Below, one piece after another: positions 48,563-60,483 of a stretch of 64,000 bases of DNA. The notes below the pieces were generated by a model that searched no databases, was not told where the DNA came from, and saw nothing but the letters and a program-made list of their open reading frames with translations. Both the position numbers and the translations under genes were made by a program. Source of the stretch: Symsagittifera roscoffensis (Eukaryota > Xenacoelomorpha > Acoela > Convolutidae); contig NC_087066.1 of assembly GCF_963678635.1 (NCBI RefSeq), positions 22,477,996 through 22,541,995 of the forward strand, read 5' to 3'. Position 1 is the stretch's first letter, and every line of letters starts with the position of its first letter.

Positions 48563-49360
48563 GTGACCACTACATTGCAAGAAAACTAAAACTTGCACTT
48601 CTATGTCTGTTGACTGTAGTTTGTTCAAACGTACCCAGGGAATTTTCTGTGCAAGATATGAAATTCTTTATTTCTTACATAAGTTCAATCTCAGATCTGA
48701 AACTCTTTATTTCAGATCTTGATAAGAATATACAAATTTCAGGTCTGAAATTTATATCTGAAATAGAAAATTTTAGATCTGAAATAAGCTTGAAAAACAA
48801 AATTTCAGATCTGAAATCAGATCTGAGAAAATCCTTTGTTAAATTATGGTTTATGTATTTCCAGCAAACATTAGAGTTTTTATTTCTTGATCTTTCTGCA
48901 ATACGCAATTATGTTTAGATTAACTAGCGGTAGAAAAACTTCCGACCGAATAATTTCACAAACAGTTTTTTTTCGAACTAAGTTTCTTGTTCAACTGTGT
49001 TAAAAAGTTTTCAAAAACTGTTAGAAGACCTGCCGAATTGTTGGTTGTCATGTCAGAATTGTTGATCATATCAGAATCATTGATTTTTCAGTTCTGAAAT
49101 AACCAAGAAGAACTAATTTTCAGATCTGAAATTAGATCTGAAATAGAGTTTTTCAGATCTGAAAAAAAAACAAGAAAAACTAAATTTCAGATCTGAATTA
49201 ACCAATCCTTGAAATATCCAAGCGTTACTTAAACATTTCCTTACCTAATTCAGTTCTGAAATTTAGATCTGAAAAAGATTATTTCAGATTTGTTTTAGAA
49301 AGTTTCCTGGGAACGGACGAACACTGAGCAATTTTTTTTGTAATGCAGTGTGGTGACATA
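48563..49360. mobile_element. Foldback element carrying TTTCAGATCTGAAA arrays
   Basis: The ends are inverted: GTGACCACTACATTGCAAGA at the left matches the reverse complement of TAATGCAGTGTGGTGAC at the right, followed inwards by inverted CGTACCCAGGGAA / TTCCTGGGAACG. Inside, about 12-15 variants of the self-complementary 14-mer TTTCAGATCTGAAA occur in two blocks (48690-48830 and 49083-49295) around a plain core. The ~100-codon open frames on both strands here reflect that symmetry. Confidence 0.75.
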
Positions 49361-50720
49361 CGTAGCCTTTGCTTTAAAATGGTATCGAGTCAATTAAGGT
49401 TTGCATGTAATTTAAGGTGTTTGCAGACGCATTTGAAAAACTTAAGACTATAATCTGTAAATAATGTGAATGAACGTTGACAGGTAGAGCGAATGTAAAA
49501 TACTATTTAAACTTTCTCAATTTGTCGCTTAGATTGTACAAATTGTAGTTTTCCTTTATTGAACAATTCGGTATCTGCATCGCCCTTGTTTTGATATATT
49601 ATAGTAGGGTAAAACAGTTAAGCAAAAATGAAACTTCACTTCCAAGAGTAGCCATTAGTTTATTATCGCGTCGCGTGCATCATGAGTGTCGCGACCAGTC
49701 GCATCGCAAGGATCATGATGCAAGGGTGCTAAAAGTGAGTTCGAGGAATTAATATAAGAGTGCGGTACGTACAACGAGCAGAACTAGAGAACGGTTAATA
49801 GAACTACTGGTCAACAGATGGAAAGTTTCTAAAATGAGAATTAAAAAAAATTCTTAGGAACTAGAAAAGAAAACTTCGAAATTTGGGTCAAGGGAAATTT
49901 TGTATTTCAGTTTTTTTATGATAATTTGAAATGATTGTGCTATTGTTTTCGAATCTTAAGTAAATTGGTTTGTACGGTGAATGTGAATTGCAAATAAACC
50001 TTTCTCACTTTGTTGCTTAGATCAAACAGTCTATCTTGTAAAATACTTAAGCTTTGAATACTTATCTTTGCTTAGAAAAATTAAGTGACAAATTCATTGT
50101 CAAACAAAAGGTAGATTTGTAAAATTCTTGAAAACTTAAAAGTAAATGACTTTGTTTAGGTTGACACATTTAATTTTGCCAGATCTCCTAAATTACAAAA
50201 AAAAAGTTTTTTCTTAAAAAATTTCTGCGTAAAAAAAACGAGCCCAAAATAATTATAAGCCTACAGGCATAAGCATAACGTAAGTTAAGATTGTTCACTC
50301 GCTCGCGTAATTTGCTCTAATTTAAACAAAAAATCAAAAAATTATATTTGCTGGAGAATGTTTTTGAAACTTACTTTAATTTCGCTCGAACCACGTCTGA
50401 AAAGCTTTCAATATTAAGTTTCACTTGACTCATTTCTATGAGTATTTTTCATGCCTGAACTTGCATGAAAAATTTTTTATTAATGGCGGGCGAGTGAACT
50501 TATAGATGAACACAGCTTTTGAACAAGATTTCAAACTTTAAAAAGACTGACTGCTTGATCTATTTTCATCGAGATAAAGCTAGCATTTCAAGTCTTACTA
50601 ATCCAACTAAAAATATAATTAAAATACAAAAAACTTGTTTATCACTGATTTGCCCGAAACCATTGGTATATTTTTCTCTATGTTAAGTGCAATTATTAAC
50701 CCGAATTCAAAGAAAAGAAG
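49361..50720. other. AT-rich region with one hairpin
   Basis: Near 49675-49725, TGCATCATGA and TCATGATGCA form a perfect 10-bp stem around a GC-rich loop. Otherwise nothing is recognised. Confidence 0.45.
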
Positions 50721-51296
50721 GATTATTTGTGCTCGGAGTGGTTTTTTCTCCAGAAAGATCTCGATTATGTAACTGGCAATGTTCGACCGGCAATATCGTT
50801 GTCCTCGTTGTCTTAAGCTTAAGTTTAAAAGAATGTTTCTCCTCTTTTGACAAGCCATTTTTGACGAATTTTTTGGCAATCTTTAAAAAGGTATTGTTGT
50901 CTTGAACTCAAATTTGAAAAAATATTTCACCTGTGATCATTTTTCTTAAAGTTACGAGGTTTTAAAGATTGCCGTTTTGGCCAATTTGGGACAATTAACG
51001 CGCGATATATTTCGCGCTATTAACGCGTAAGCGGAGAGTTAATCCGTCTTAAAATCATTCCAAATTGGTTGAAAGAAGCTTATTTGCCATAATTGATTTG
51101 TTACAAGGAGCGAAATCTATCCTTTGGTACTTTATATGGCGTGTGGACGGATGATTTTCATAAAAATTCAAATTTTAGAAAAAAAGTTTTTCATTTAGTT
51201 TTATTTCATTTAATTTTTCAATGTTTTTACTGCTCCATAAAACTTAAAAGGCAGTCGGAACATTCAGGGCTTTGCCCTGATACGAGCAGTCTTGTT
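50721..51296 (+). mobile_element. Hairpin-ended element, copy 3 (5' end lost)
   Basis: It lacks the terminal 5' hairpin, beginning at GATTATTTGTGCTCGG, and has an insertion of ~60 bases near 50780. The 3' half and the TCAGGG...CCCTGA hairpin are intact. Confidence 0.7.
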
Positions 51297-51353
51297 AAAT
51301 ATTTATGAGGGTTTAACGATTGCCAATTTGGTCAATTGTTCAAAAGTAACGCG

Positions 51354-51414
<61 letters not shown>

Positions 51415-51492
51415 CGTTACGCAAGATATTTACGGCTAAGCGGAGATTTAATCCGTCTCTCCATAAAATCGCGTTCCAAGTTGAATAGAGGT
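51297..51492 (+). mobile_element. Hairpin-ended element, partial copy with (TA)n expansion
   Basis: The family's GGGACAATTAACGCGCGATATATTTCGCGC region is present, but its short ATATAT has become a ~57-bp TA run (51355-51411). AGCGGAGATTTAATCCGTCT follows. Confidence 0.65.
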
Positions 51493-51511
51493 ATGCTTTT
51501 CAATCTATTTT

Positions 51512-51987
51512 TTTCAGACTTTCGTTTGTGCTCGTGGTGGGTTTTTTTTGTTCAAACAATATTCGACTTTTTAACTTGCCGTTTTTGACGGAATTTTTTG
51601 TATCATTCAAAAGGTATGGTTGTCTTGAGCTTAAAGTTGAAAAGATATTTCACCTATGACTATTTTTTGCGAAGTTATGGGAACTTAAAGGTTGCCCATT
51701 TGGCCAATTCGGGACAATTGATGCGCGATATATTTCGCGCTTTTGATGCTTAAGCGGAGATTTAATGCGTCTTAGAAAACGTTCCAAATTGGTTGAAAGA
51801 AGCGTACATGCCATAATTGATTTGTAACAAGGAGCTAAATCTATCCTTTTCTAAGTTATATGGCGTGTGGGGTGGTGATTTTCATAAAAAATCTTAAATC
51901 TTAGAAAAAAAATTGTTGTTACTGCTCCATAAACTTTAAAAGGCAGTCGAAACAGTCGGGGCTTCGCCCTGATACGAGCAGTCTTGT
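51512..51987 (+). mobile_element. Hairpin-ended element, copy 4
   Basis: It starts within CAGACTTTCGTTTGTGCTCG and ends with the 3' hairpin and GCAGTCTTGTT. An internal segment before the TACTGCTCCATAAAC block is shortened. Confidence 0.7.
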
Positions 51988-52170
51988 TTATTTAATTATT
52001 TGCTATATGCAAAACATATCAGTTTGTAGTACATATAGCAGTTTGTACTACACATAGAATGATTTTCAAATAAATCTCAAGAAAGAAGTCGTATTTATTT
52101 CTCTCTTTTGACAAATTTGCCATATTGAGAAAAATAACAATTCATTTTTCTAAAGTGACCACTGCGCCGT

Positions 52171-52244
52171 AGACCTTAAATTTTTACTTTGTACTTCACA
52201 TAACGTAGACCTTAAATTTTTACTTTGTACTTCACATAACGTCG
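52171..52244 (+). repeat. 36-bp tandem duplication
   Basis: Two perfect head-to-tail copies of a unit starting GTAGACCTTAAATTTTTACT and ending CACATAAC. Confidence 0.85.
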
Positions 52245-52358
52245 AAACAAAAAGTCCACAAAAAATATTTCTTTCTGACTTTTGTTTTTGAAAATTTGTC
52301 AATTTTTGAAGCGAAAACTATGCCATTGAGCTCATCAGGCAGCCGGAGCATTCAGGGC

Positions 52359-52560
52359 TCATTCAGGGACAAAATTTCCATCCTTTTCTTGAAACAAAAA
52401 CAATAGAATAAATGTCTCATTCGATTGCGTATCAAGGCGAGTACTTATCATATGACTAGAATCAGCTGCAGAGAAGAGGTAAAGACGATCCGAAAATAAT
52501 TCACCGGAACATTTGGTGCCGCCATACTTGGGACTTTTGAAAACTTCAAATTCAAACTGA
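52359..52560 (-). CDS. Possible exon resembling the start of a reelin repeat
   Basis: The minus strand is open with coding-like composition: FEFEVFKSPKYGGTKCSGEL, then LYLFSAADSSHMISTRLDT and FILLFLFQEKDGN. The order aromatic/acidic start, GG, CG-like, L.F, R/S-T-LD, I.F.L resembles the beginning of reelin repeats. A possible acceptor is TTGATCAG. I see no clear donor, and no neighbouring reelin exon could be linked. It may be a lone exon of a gene extending elsewhere, or a relic. Confidence 0.35.
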
Positions 52561-54759
52561 TCAATTATAGTACCATTGATCATCAGAATTCAAAAAAGCT
52601 AGCTTTCAAATAGAAGACTATTTGAGCAAGTCACGTCTAAAAGCTAAAAGCAACATTGATTTATGACTTATGGCTTGCGCGACGATGACTTACCACACAA
52701 GTGAGATTTTCGGCGGTACAAAGGCAGGCTGTTATATGAGCAATAAAGAGACGGCTCTTAAACAAACATCAGATTTACCAGGCAGCCTGCTTTTTTTGTT
52801 GAATAGCTTTTTGTTGAAAAATTAATGATATTTTCACTCAAACTCTACAGACCAACTGTTTTTGTCTTTCCTCAGTTCAACAGTTAACAGCTACCCCCGA
52901 CAAACTTTCTCGATGTATTCAACAAAAAAAGCAGGAACTATTGAGTCTTTGATGCCAACAGACATCTAAAGAATTGAGTAACTGCCGCTCAAACAGGAAC
53001 ACAAATCGCACAGTGCCCTCTGCAGCTAAATATTGACTAACATCAAGAAGAAAAATTTTCATCGAAACAAAAATGCATGAACAAATTGTACGAACGTTAA
53101 ATTAACCAGAATTTTTCGCACTAAAATTTCGTACAATGCATTTTGAGTACAAACCAAACAAAAGCAATTATAATGCTTAAATTCTCCTTAAACAACAATA
53201 GTAGTCAGTATTAAGCGCAAATTCAAGATTATATTCCCTAAAAAGCCTGCTTTCAATTTTCATTTTGGAAAATAATTCTCATGAAATTCAGTAAACATGT
53301 AACACAAACCAAGGGCACATGATCAGAGCTACCCTCTATGAAACAATCATTATTTGGTTTCATTGACTTACCGATAAAACAAGGTCTGAAAATTCAAGTT
53401 TTCCTCATTTGCACTATGTTTTGCATCGTAATGAATTCTTTCTTAAATAAGCAGAATAAAAAAAACTTTTCAGGTGATGTGAAACTTTCTCGGCGAGAAA
53501 TTGAAGTAATCAGTTTGAACAATTTACTAAACTATGCTGTTTCTCATTTTTCCACGCAAAGAAAACTGAGTGCAGAAGAACAAAATTACCCTTTTCATAC
53601 CCGGATAATATTGGTAATTCATCGAAATCTAAAATACTCTGGTCATTTGCACTTGGTCTTTGTAAAAAATTTAACTGAACTTCATAAGAAAAGTAGTACA
53701 AAAGAGAAATTGAAAACAGGTATTTTAGTGATAAAAAGTCTGATTTTGCCCCTAAATTTGATCACTAGAGTAAGTTGACCCAAAATTCAAAAACTTAGAG
53801 GGGGTTTTTGGTTAATTTACTTTTCTTTTATACCAACAAAGTTTCGACCAAAAACTTGATATTTCTTGCACTAAACTTTAAAGCACCAAAACTTCGGATT
53901 TTTTTACTCTAACAATCCATAGAGTTCTCTCAGGAGTTGCCTAAAAATCGAAAAAGATCACCCAACAAGCTCGTTCCCTGATTCATTTTTGGATCACGTT
54001 TTCATCCCACAAAGCGTGTATCGTTTTAAGCCGTAGCCCAATTTCGTTGTTTCCAGATGTGAGTTAATTTCTCAATTCGAGAGCCATCTATTGTACCAGT
54101 TTTAAGTACTACTTTAGCTTGTTAAAACTTTGCAGCTCGCTTATCTGGAGCTCGCTTTGCAGCTCGCTTATCTGGAGTGTTTCATTTTTACCTTACTTCA
54201 TAACAAAGATCTAATCATAATTTGAAAAACGTTTTTAAAGTCATGTTCTTTTTGTTTAAATATTTACGGTCTTCATACCATTAGCAAGTTTTTCTGTTTT
54301 ATGCTATTGAAGCGTTTTTCTGTTTTATGCTTTTGAAATCAAAGAACGTTTACGCAGAACTTCTTTAGCCATCAACGGATTCAGGTTAAATTTTAATACA
54401 AGGAACTAAGAAAAGATTTCAGTTTGTTTTAAAAAATTATCTGCTTATAGCTGTAAGCTTTGATACAATTTTCTGGTACAATCTCATCTAGAACTCAAAC
54501 ACTCGTCAGAAAAGAAATAACAATCAATGTCTCCCTAAAACACCATAATCTCAGTTAATGAGTGACTACAAGAAGTAAACTGGAGTGTTTCATTTATATT
54601 TTGTCAAATGTACCGAAATGATAGTTTTTTTAATTCCTGAAACAAAACTAAGCTTGACAAGTTATATCAAAGAGAGATAAGCATCAAAGTTAACGGCAAT
54701 TTTGGGCCGCTGTGAAGGTTTTAAGCAACAAAGTGTGAATCGAAGCTACGAAAACATTT
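52561..54759. other. Region between repeats and the BEL/Pao element
   Basis: Apart from the candidate exon, it contains small direct duplications (GCAGCTCGCTTATCTGGAG at ~54133 and 54161; TTTTTCTGTTTTATGCT at ~54290 and 54315). No 5' LTR of the downstream retroelement was recognised. Confidence 0.4.
53474..53719 (+). CDS. Candidate exon, function unknown
   Basis: The + strand is open between a TTTTCAG acceptor and a GTATTT donor for 246 nt, entering and leaving in phase 1. It encodes DVKLSRREIEVISLNNLLNY and later HLHLVFVKNLTELHKKSST. The minus strand is also open (QRPSANDQSILDFDELPILS) after a strong pyrimidine tract, so the coding strand is uncertain. Confidence 0.3.
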
Positions 54760-55489
54760 CATAATAAAAAATATGAGAGCGAAAGATACAAACAGATCAA
54801 TTTTTGTACTGTGAAGAACCACTTGAAGATAAAGCGGTTACCATCCGAGACATAGCTGAGCTACTGAACTTTAACCATCAGGACTCTCTGCCAGTACGAA
54901 AACTATTGCAATACAATTATGACTTCCATCTAATAGCATGAGTGTTTTAGAAAACTTTCCTGCACTGTAGATTCGACAGCACTAAGTGATGATTTTAAGC
55001 TGAAATATCTAAAGAGGCTCGTGACAGAAAAAGCTATGTAAGCCATATCTGAGTTTGCCTACTCGGGAAAGATTTACACAGTTTCAACGAACACTATGAA
55101 GCGAATGCTCTGTCAACCTCACACGGTGGTTGGTGCGACTTTCAACAAACTAAGCAATTTTCAGCTAGTAAAAAGGCTCTGAAAATATCATCAGTCACCA
55201 TCAAACGTATCAGACCTTGCGGGTATGTTCAAAGCCTTGTCGTACTCTGCCGATGTCGTAGGGTTTTTTTGTAATCCATGCGTTCAAGTTTTCGGTGATG
55301 CACACAATCAAAAGAAACCTAAATCACCCTAAAATACTACATTTAAACGAGTGGTTGAGCGTAAAGGCAGAATATTACAAGCGCCTGCTCAAAAAAAGAA
55401 AATCCCAACATTGCGATAGAGAAAAGGTAGCCACAAAAAGTTTGGTTTCATTGATGTTGACGAAACAGCGTAAACCTCAACCAGCTCCT

Positions 55490-55760
55490 TGAAAACCCAG
55501 CAGAGCTTTTGCAATTGTGAAGTTTTTAAAGTGAAAATCCCAAAAAAGTATGATGAAATTGCAGCCGAGCAGAGATTGTGCATTTCCTGCTTGAAATCTG
55601 ATCATTCGTAATGATGTTGCCCTAGACCTGGAAAATACATCAAAGACCAAAATGAGATCACACAAAAAACGGCCCAAAATGCGTTTGTTGCACAGCGCAG
55701 AATTCTTTTGTTGCACAGCGCAGAATGCGTTTGTCCACTCAAACAACAAGACTAAAAGGA
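55490..55760 (+). pseudogene. BEL/Pao gag nucleocapsid remnant
   Basis: FCNCEVFKVKIPKKYDEIAA runs into EQRLCISCLKSDH and, after stops, into PKCVCCTAQNSF. This reproduces the spaced Cys/His clusters of Pao gag proteins. A small duplication (GTTGCACAGCGCAGAAT twice near 55685-55725) disrupts the second cluster. Confidence 0.6.
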
Positions 55761-56479
55761 TTGAAGTACACCAAACTCGCTGCCTTCGAAAACTCATGAA
55801 GCACGCGAATTTACTGAGTAATCGTCTAACAACGGGTTTCTCTGTAAATTGAAAAAACTAAGTAAGATTCTCAAAATAAGCTAAAGTTGGATACCCTTGC
55901 ATCAAATTGCTTTGTTTTGTGTGATAGCTCATGCAATCAGTCATGATCCTTGAAAATCTACGATCTTTTTCAGTTGTCTGGATTACCGTTAGGGTTGAGT
56001 GTGAATGGAATAAGTTCCCAGCAGACAACCATAAGGTAAAGGAACGGTAAACTCACTATCAGAGAGCTACCTGTTCAAAATTAACTTTTTTTTTGAAAAA
56101 GATATCAATGTGGGAAAGGATGTTGTAAATTTCAGCGAAATTCAGCAGTTGTTTTCAAAAGTTGAAAATATTGACTCAGGTAGATACGATATCAAGACAA
56201 GACTGTTTGAATGCTTATAAACCACTCGAGTATACTATAGGTAAAACACAAATTCTTCCTGTTGTCGTTCATGTTCATTTAGAATAAGTGCACAGTGCTG
56301 CTCTATCAGTTTTTCATGTCTCATTTCAACTAGATTGAATTGGTGCGTTGAGGATAATTTGTTAGTCGACAAAACAAGCAGGGGTGAGAACTTGAGTCGA
56401 ACGGAACTGATAAATCGGCCAATTCTCGCTCCGATGCAGATAAACATGTAGTTCAAGTGGTCATCATACTACGACAGAT

Positions 56480-57620
56480 AGCGATATAATGAAGGTATGC
56501 TATGGTGTGAGAATGAAACGCAACTGCCCAAGTAATTATTATTCCTTTCTCGAGCTGGTAGGGTCACTAAAAAAAAAGCTCCATAAAAACGTCAATTTGA
56601 AACAACGCTATAGTCAGACCATCAACGACGATCTTGATCAAAAATGCGTTGTTCCTGTTAGTCCGCGCAACCCACGTAATCAAACTGCCAGAGTAAAATG
56701 TTCACCACAATAATCAGTGAAAAATTAGAACAGGCCAGAAATTTGAGACGGCTACTGAAGGGTGCCAGCAAAAAGATATCGAATATCTTGGAAGCAGTCA
56801 CTTCTGGTTGGTCCGCAATGACATAGAAGGAAAGTTCTTGCAAGAAGAAGAAGTAACAATCGATAAATTTTGTCTGCTTTTTGTGTCGAGAGTACATCAC
56901 AATAAATGAGAGTGTTTTTCCATTACACTAGGCACATTTTCTGTGCCCGAGAACCTTTAAATTGGGAAAATTTTGCACTCCAGTTAAACATCCATGTTAT
57001 TCGCAAAGCGTATCCTGCATCCACAAACGCCGTCCTCGAAAACTTTAATAAGGACAATTGCTGGGTTCAATACTCAAACCGAAGGACGTTATTCAACTGG
57101 GTTCCGAACTCGTGATATTTTTCAGTGTAGGAGTATTTAAAATACTTGAAGTTTCTCAGCAACGTTCCAGGATGGGTAATGAGATTAATCCCGATGATAG
57201 CAAAATTGAACCCATAGAAAACATTGCTGCTACACATGTAAAAATGACACAAGTCTTAGCAGTGAAATGAAGTCAAGAAGTTAACACTTCGCTAATTAGT
57301 CGCGGATTTAATCGAGAGGCCAAGAACTCAATTACGCAACACACAATCCTAAGATTTGTTTGCTCTGTTTTCAACCCCATAGGTCTTGTAGCTCCGTACA
57401 ACGTCCGCGCATGTCTTCTGTTGAAAGGTATAAAGCGCATATCTGGCCAACATTGGACGACTTTTTGTCTGATGATCTGAAACAAAAAATTATTGAATGG
57501 CATAGTGGCTTGCTATTTCTAGGTAAACCAACAGTCGCTTGCTATAATTTTGACTATTCTTGTTACAAAAATCCATATGTTCGGCGACAGTTCAGAAGAT
57601 AGCGAACAAAACGCAATTGG
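56480..57620 (+). pseudogene. BEL/Pao reverse transcriptase remnant
   Basis: The upstream part reads YGVRMKRNCPSNYYSFLELV and LKKKLHKNVNLKQRYSQTIN, the typical approach to the Pao RT. Near 56960-57055, FALQLNIHVIRKAYPAS and AVLENFNKDNC correspond to the segment leading to the catalytic Y-x-DD box, whose second Asp position is changed. Near 57340, ILRFVCSVFNPIGLVAPYNV matches the conserved S-x-F-DP-L-G-L-x-AP thumb motif. Several frame changes separate the pieces. Confidence 0.75.
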
Positions 57621-57960
57621 CTTGTGCTTCTGCTAAAGTTAGAGTCACTTCAAGAAAATTATTTCAAGGCCAAAACAGGAATTAGAAGCATCACTCATAG
57701 CGAGCCGAGAGAGAAATGATATCGACATTTCTTTGTTATTGAAAATTGATCGTGTTTTCTTGTGAAGGGATGGCACAAGCGTTCTCCCCTGGATAAATTC
57801 AACAAACAAACATCCATATTTTACTGCAAACCGTATCGCTGAATTTCTTGAACCCACCACTGTAGAATAATGGTTTCATCTATCAAGCGATGATGAGCCA
57901 GCTGATATCGGTACTTGGTGTATTGCTGCGGATGCATTGAAAGATAGCGACTCGGTAAAG
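57560..57960 (+). pseudogene. BEL/Pao RNase H remnant
   Basis: Pieces read KIHMFGDSSED, KQELEASLIASR, RDGTSVLPWINSTNKHPYFT and NRIAEFLEPTTVE, then WFHLSSDDEPADIGTW. These follow the Pao RNase H order; the last matches the motif that opens the window at base 26. Confidence 0.75.
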
Positions 57961-58339
57961 GGTCAGCAGTTTTTCAAGTCTATTGATTGGTCTCCCAAAC
58001 GAGGATTAGTGCTTGTTAGTAGAATTTGTCTCAACGAAACCAATCACGATCTCATCAAAGTAATGGACACGCTTTAACGATCATTTGTAACACACAAGCG
58101 AACGAGCCGGTAATCATATGGGAAAACTTTAGTTCTTTTCCGAAATTTAAGGGTAATAAAAACCGCCTACATGATGAGGTTGCTACAGCGTCAGAGGAAT
58201 TTGCGAACCGATTGTGCAATAATGATTGGAGTTACGAATAGGCAAGGACAAGTTGAGGCTGCTAACTCAATCAGGGTTGTTTCTGAACAAAAGCAACGAT
58301 CAAAAGAGCCATCAACCGGTCAAGAAGTTAAATTGATTA

Positions 58340-59371
58340 GCTTCTTTCTTGCCATTTATTAGCCCTGCTTGTATTATACGTTCCACTGTCCGTAACCGCA
58401 GCCTCGCCGATGTCGACTTCGAGTTCAAGCATCCGATAACCTTGAACATCCGTTATTTTCTCGTCTTCCTATTTTTGTTGTTCTCATATATATACTGCAA
58501 AAAATCAATTTATTTAACAGCTTTGAGCAGATGTTCAACTCTAGTATGCTGTCTTGGAGCTCTTGGTTTCGCTCCGTTCCATCAAATATCTAAACGTTAA
58601 TTGTTGAAAACGAAAGACGAAAATAGGCAGGCCAAAAGCTGATTTACCAAAACAGTACCTTAGCTATTGGCAGCATCCAATCAACTATTGCGAAGTCCAA
58701 ATAGAACGCGCGCGCACTCCAAATAGAACCTGTTCTGTCTATGGACACAAGTTCTTGTGTCATGGAGAGTAAGCGTTTTATTGCAAGACGAGAAGCGCTT
58801 ACGATAATCTGGTCCCGATAAGGGATCTAACAATTTCGGCACGGCAAAATGACTTCTTTTGTGTATCGAGATCTGGAATAGGCATGCACCGGCACTACTG
58901 GTTCACAAAAGAATCATGAAAATTCAATCCGCTCAATGCTACACATCACAGTGGCGTTTGAGAGAGGTTACTCCGTAGTACTAAGGGAGTTTCCTATTTT
59001 CTTTTCAATTCTCTAGTTCCGCTGTTGATTTTCGATGATTAACTTCATCGCCCTAAGCGATACGACGTGCTCAGTTGTGCGCGAACAAGATTTTGACATA
59101 TTGGCTCAGAGAGTATGTGCTGATGCTGATCAAACGTGTGAAGTTGCACATTTCATCGGAATATGATCCTAACACTGGAAATCTTAGGTGAATGAAGGAT
59201 GATGAAGCTCTCGCGATGCGAGTTGCCACAATGAACAACTTCAACGACGGTTTCGCGCGATCCGCTGTTGTGAAACAAACAACGAGCGAATGCACACGAC
59301 CGAATGTAGAAATCCCACTCATTCTGGCTCCAGTAGAGGTGAAGGATTTTGGCACATGCAAACATACATAA
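58340..59371 (+). pseudogene. BEL/Pao integrase and C-terminal domain remnant
   Basis: PFISPACIIRSTVRN and FKHPITL match the integrase zinc-binding N-terminus and the fragment at 480-590. Near 58770-58830, KRFIARREALTIIWS leads to the second catalytic Asp region. Near 58920, KFNPLNATHHSGV matches the W.FNPP.APH.GG box. Near 59230, NNFNDGFARSAVVKQTTSEC matches the DG..RSA.VKT motif of the DUF5641-like end. Confidence 0.7.
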
Positions 59372-59755
59372 ATTCGTTTTCTCTTCTTTCTATAATGTAT
59401 TCATTTCGGAAACAACTTTTTGATTCAATTTTTAGCAAAAATTCTCCTAAGAATAAGAAAAACATTGTTTCCTAAATTTGAAATATTTTTTTCCAGCTTC
59501 GGTTTTCAATCAAGTTCTCAATAGCTATTCTGGTTGAAAATTTGCTTTATGTGTTAAGTCACCTTTTGCATTGCCAAAAGAATTAAATCGGTTTATTCAA
59601 ATAAAGTTAACACAATAATTAAAATAGTTCAAATGCCCACAAAATTTGAAATTGCAAAATGATTTTGCAGATCCGAAAAATGTTCAAAACACTCAAATCT
59701 TGAGTTATGATTCCACGTTCTTTTTCTTTTGTTATTACACATCCATCGCTAACAG

Positions 59756-59861
59756 GAACAGGGCTGATGAAAAACACCATTACCCTTTAGTTACTGTAAG
59801 AATTACTACAAAAAAAGATGTTCAAATCCACGATTTATGTCCACTGGACAACGAGTTATTG
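59756..59861 (+). CDS. Candidate exon, function unknown
   Basis: A 106-nt stretch lies between CTAACAG and a strong GTAAAG donor and encodes 35 codons including HHYPLVTVRITTKKDVQIHD. Composition is coding-like, but no partner exon was identified. Confidence 0.3.
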
Positions 59862-60483
59862 GTAAAGTTATAATCAACTGAGTAAAACTGAAATAAGTCA
59901 ACCATATTTCAACCATCAACAAGCAAAAATTTTATAAAAAATCTTATAAAACGAGGATCAGAAAAGTAAATTTGGAAAGCACTCAAAAATAGCAATCGTT
60001 AGATACAAACTCTGTCGTACAGTTCTACGCGGCCGAACGAAAGGAACTGTTTCTGTAGAAGTATTTGTCTTTTATTGGTTTTTTGTACCCTAAGCCAATG
60101 TCGACAAAAACAGAGCATATCTTTTTTCAGAATGAACCGACTATTGCCGTAGCTGTTGTGTGTAGGAGAGCATCTTTTTTCTAACAACACGGAATTTCCG
60201 AAACAAACAATAAAGCCACAAGAAAAAAAACATTTTATACAAAAATGAGGCCTCAGAGAATTCCAAAAAACATGGCCGAGAAAGTTTTTGGCAAACTTCC
60301 AGAGCTTCAATGTTAGTTTTTTGTCCGGAATAAAAGTAATCATCGAAACGAATATATGTTCGATTGAAAATTGAATAAAATTGAACGAAAACTGGTAAAA
60401 AAAATTACCACAAGCTTCACACAACTTTGCTGTAAATCAGCTTAATAAAAAATGTGAATCTAGACATACTGCTTAATTTTAGA

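Larger units (their letters stand above)
54760..59371 (+). mobile_element. Decayed BEL/Pao LTR retrotransposon, nearly full coding length
   Basis: Ordered similarity runs from a gag zinc-knuckle region (EQRLCISCLKSDH near 55565), through a pre-RT segment (LKKKLHKNVNLKQRY), degraded reverse transcriptase, RNase H, integrase and a C-terminal DUF5641-like domain. Numerous stops and frameshifts in every domain show that it is dead. LTRs were not identified, so the limits are those of coding similarity. The orientation is + like the fragments at both window edges. Confidence 0.8.

Noticed and set aside
48610-48918. 102-codon open frame
   Set aside because: The repeated ISDLK peptides come from the TTTCAGATCTGAAA palindromes and both strands are equally open, so it is not a gene.
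59999-60424. 141-codon minus-strand open frame
   Set aside because: Its composition is Phe/Cys/Leu-rich as expected from AT-rich DNA; there are no splice signals or recognisable motifs.
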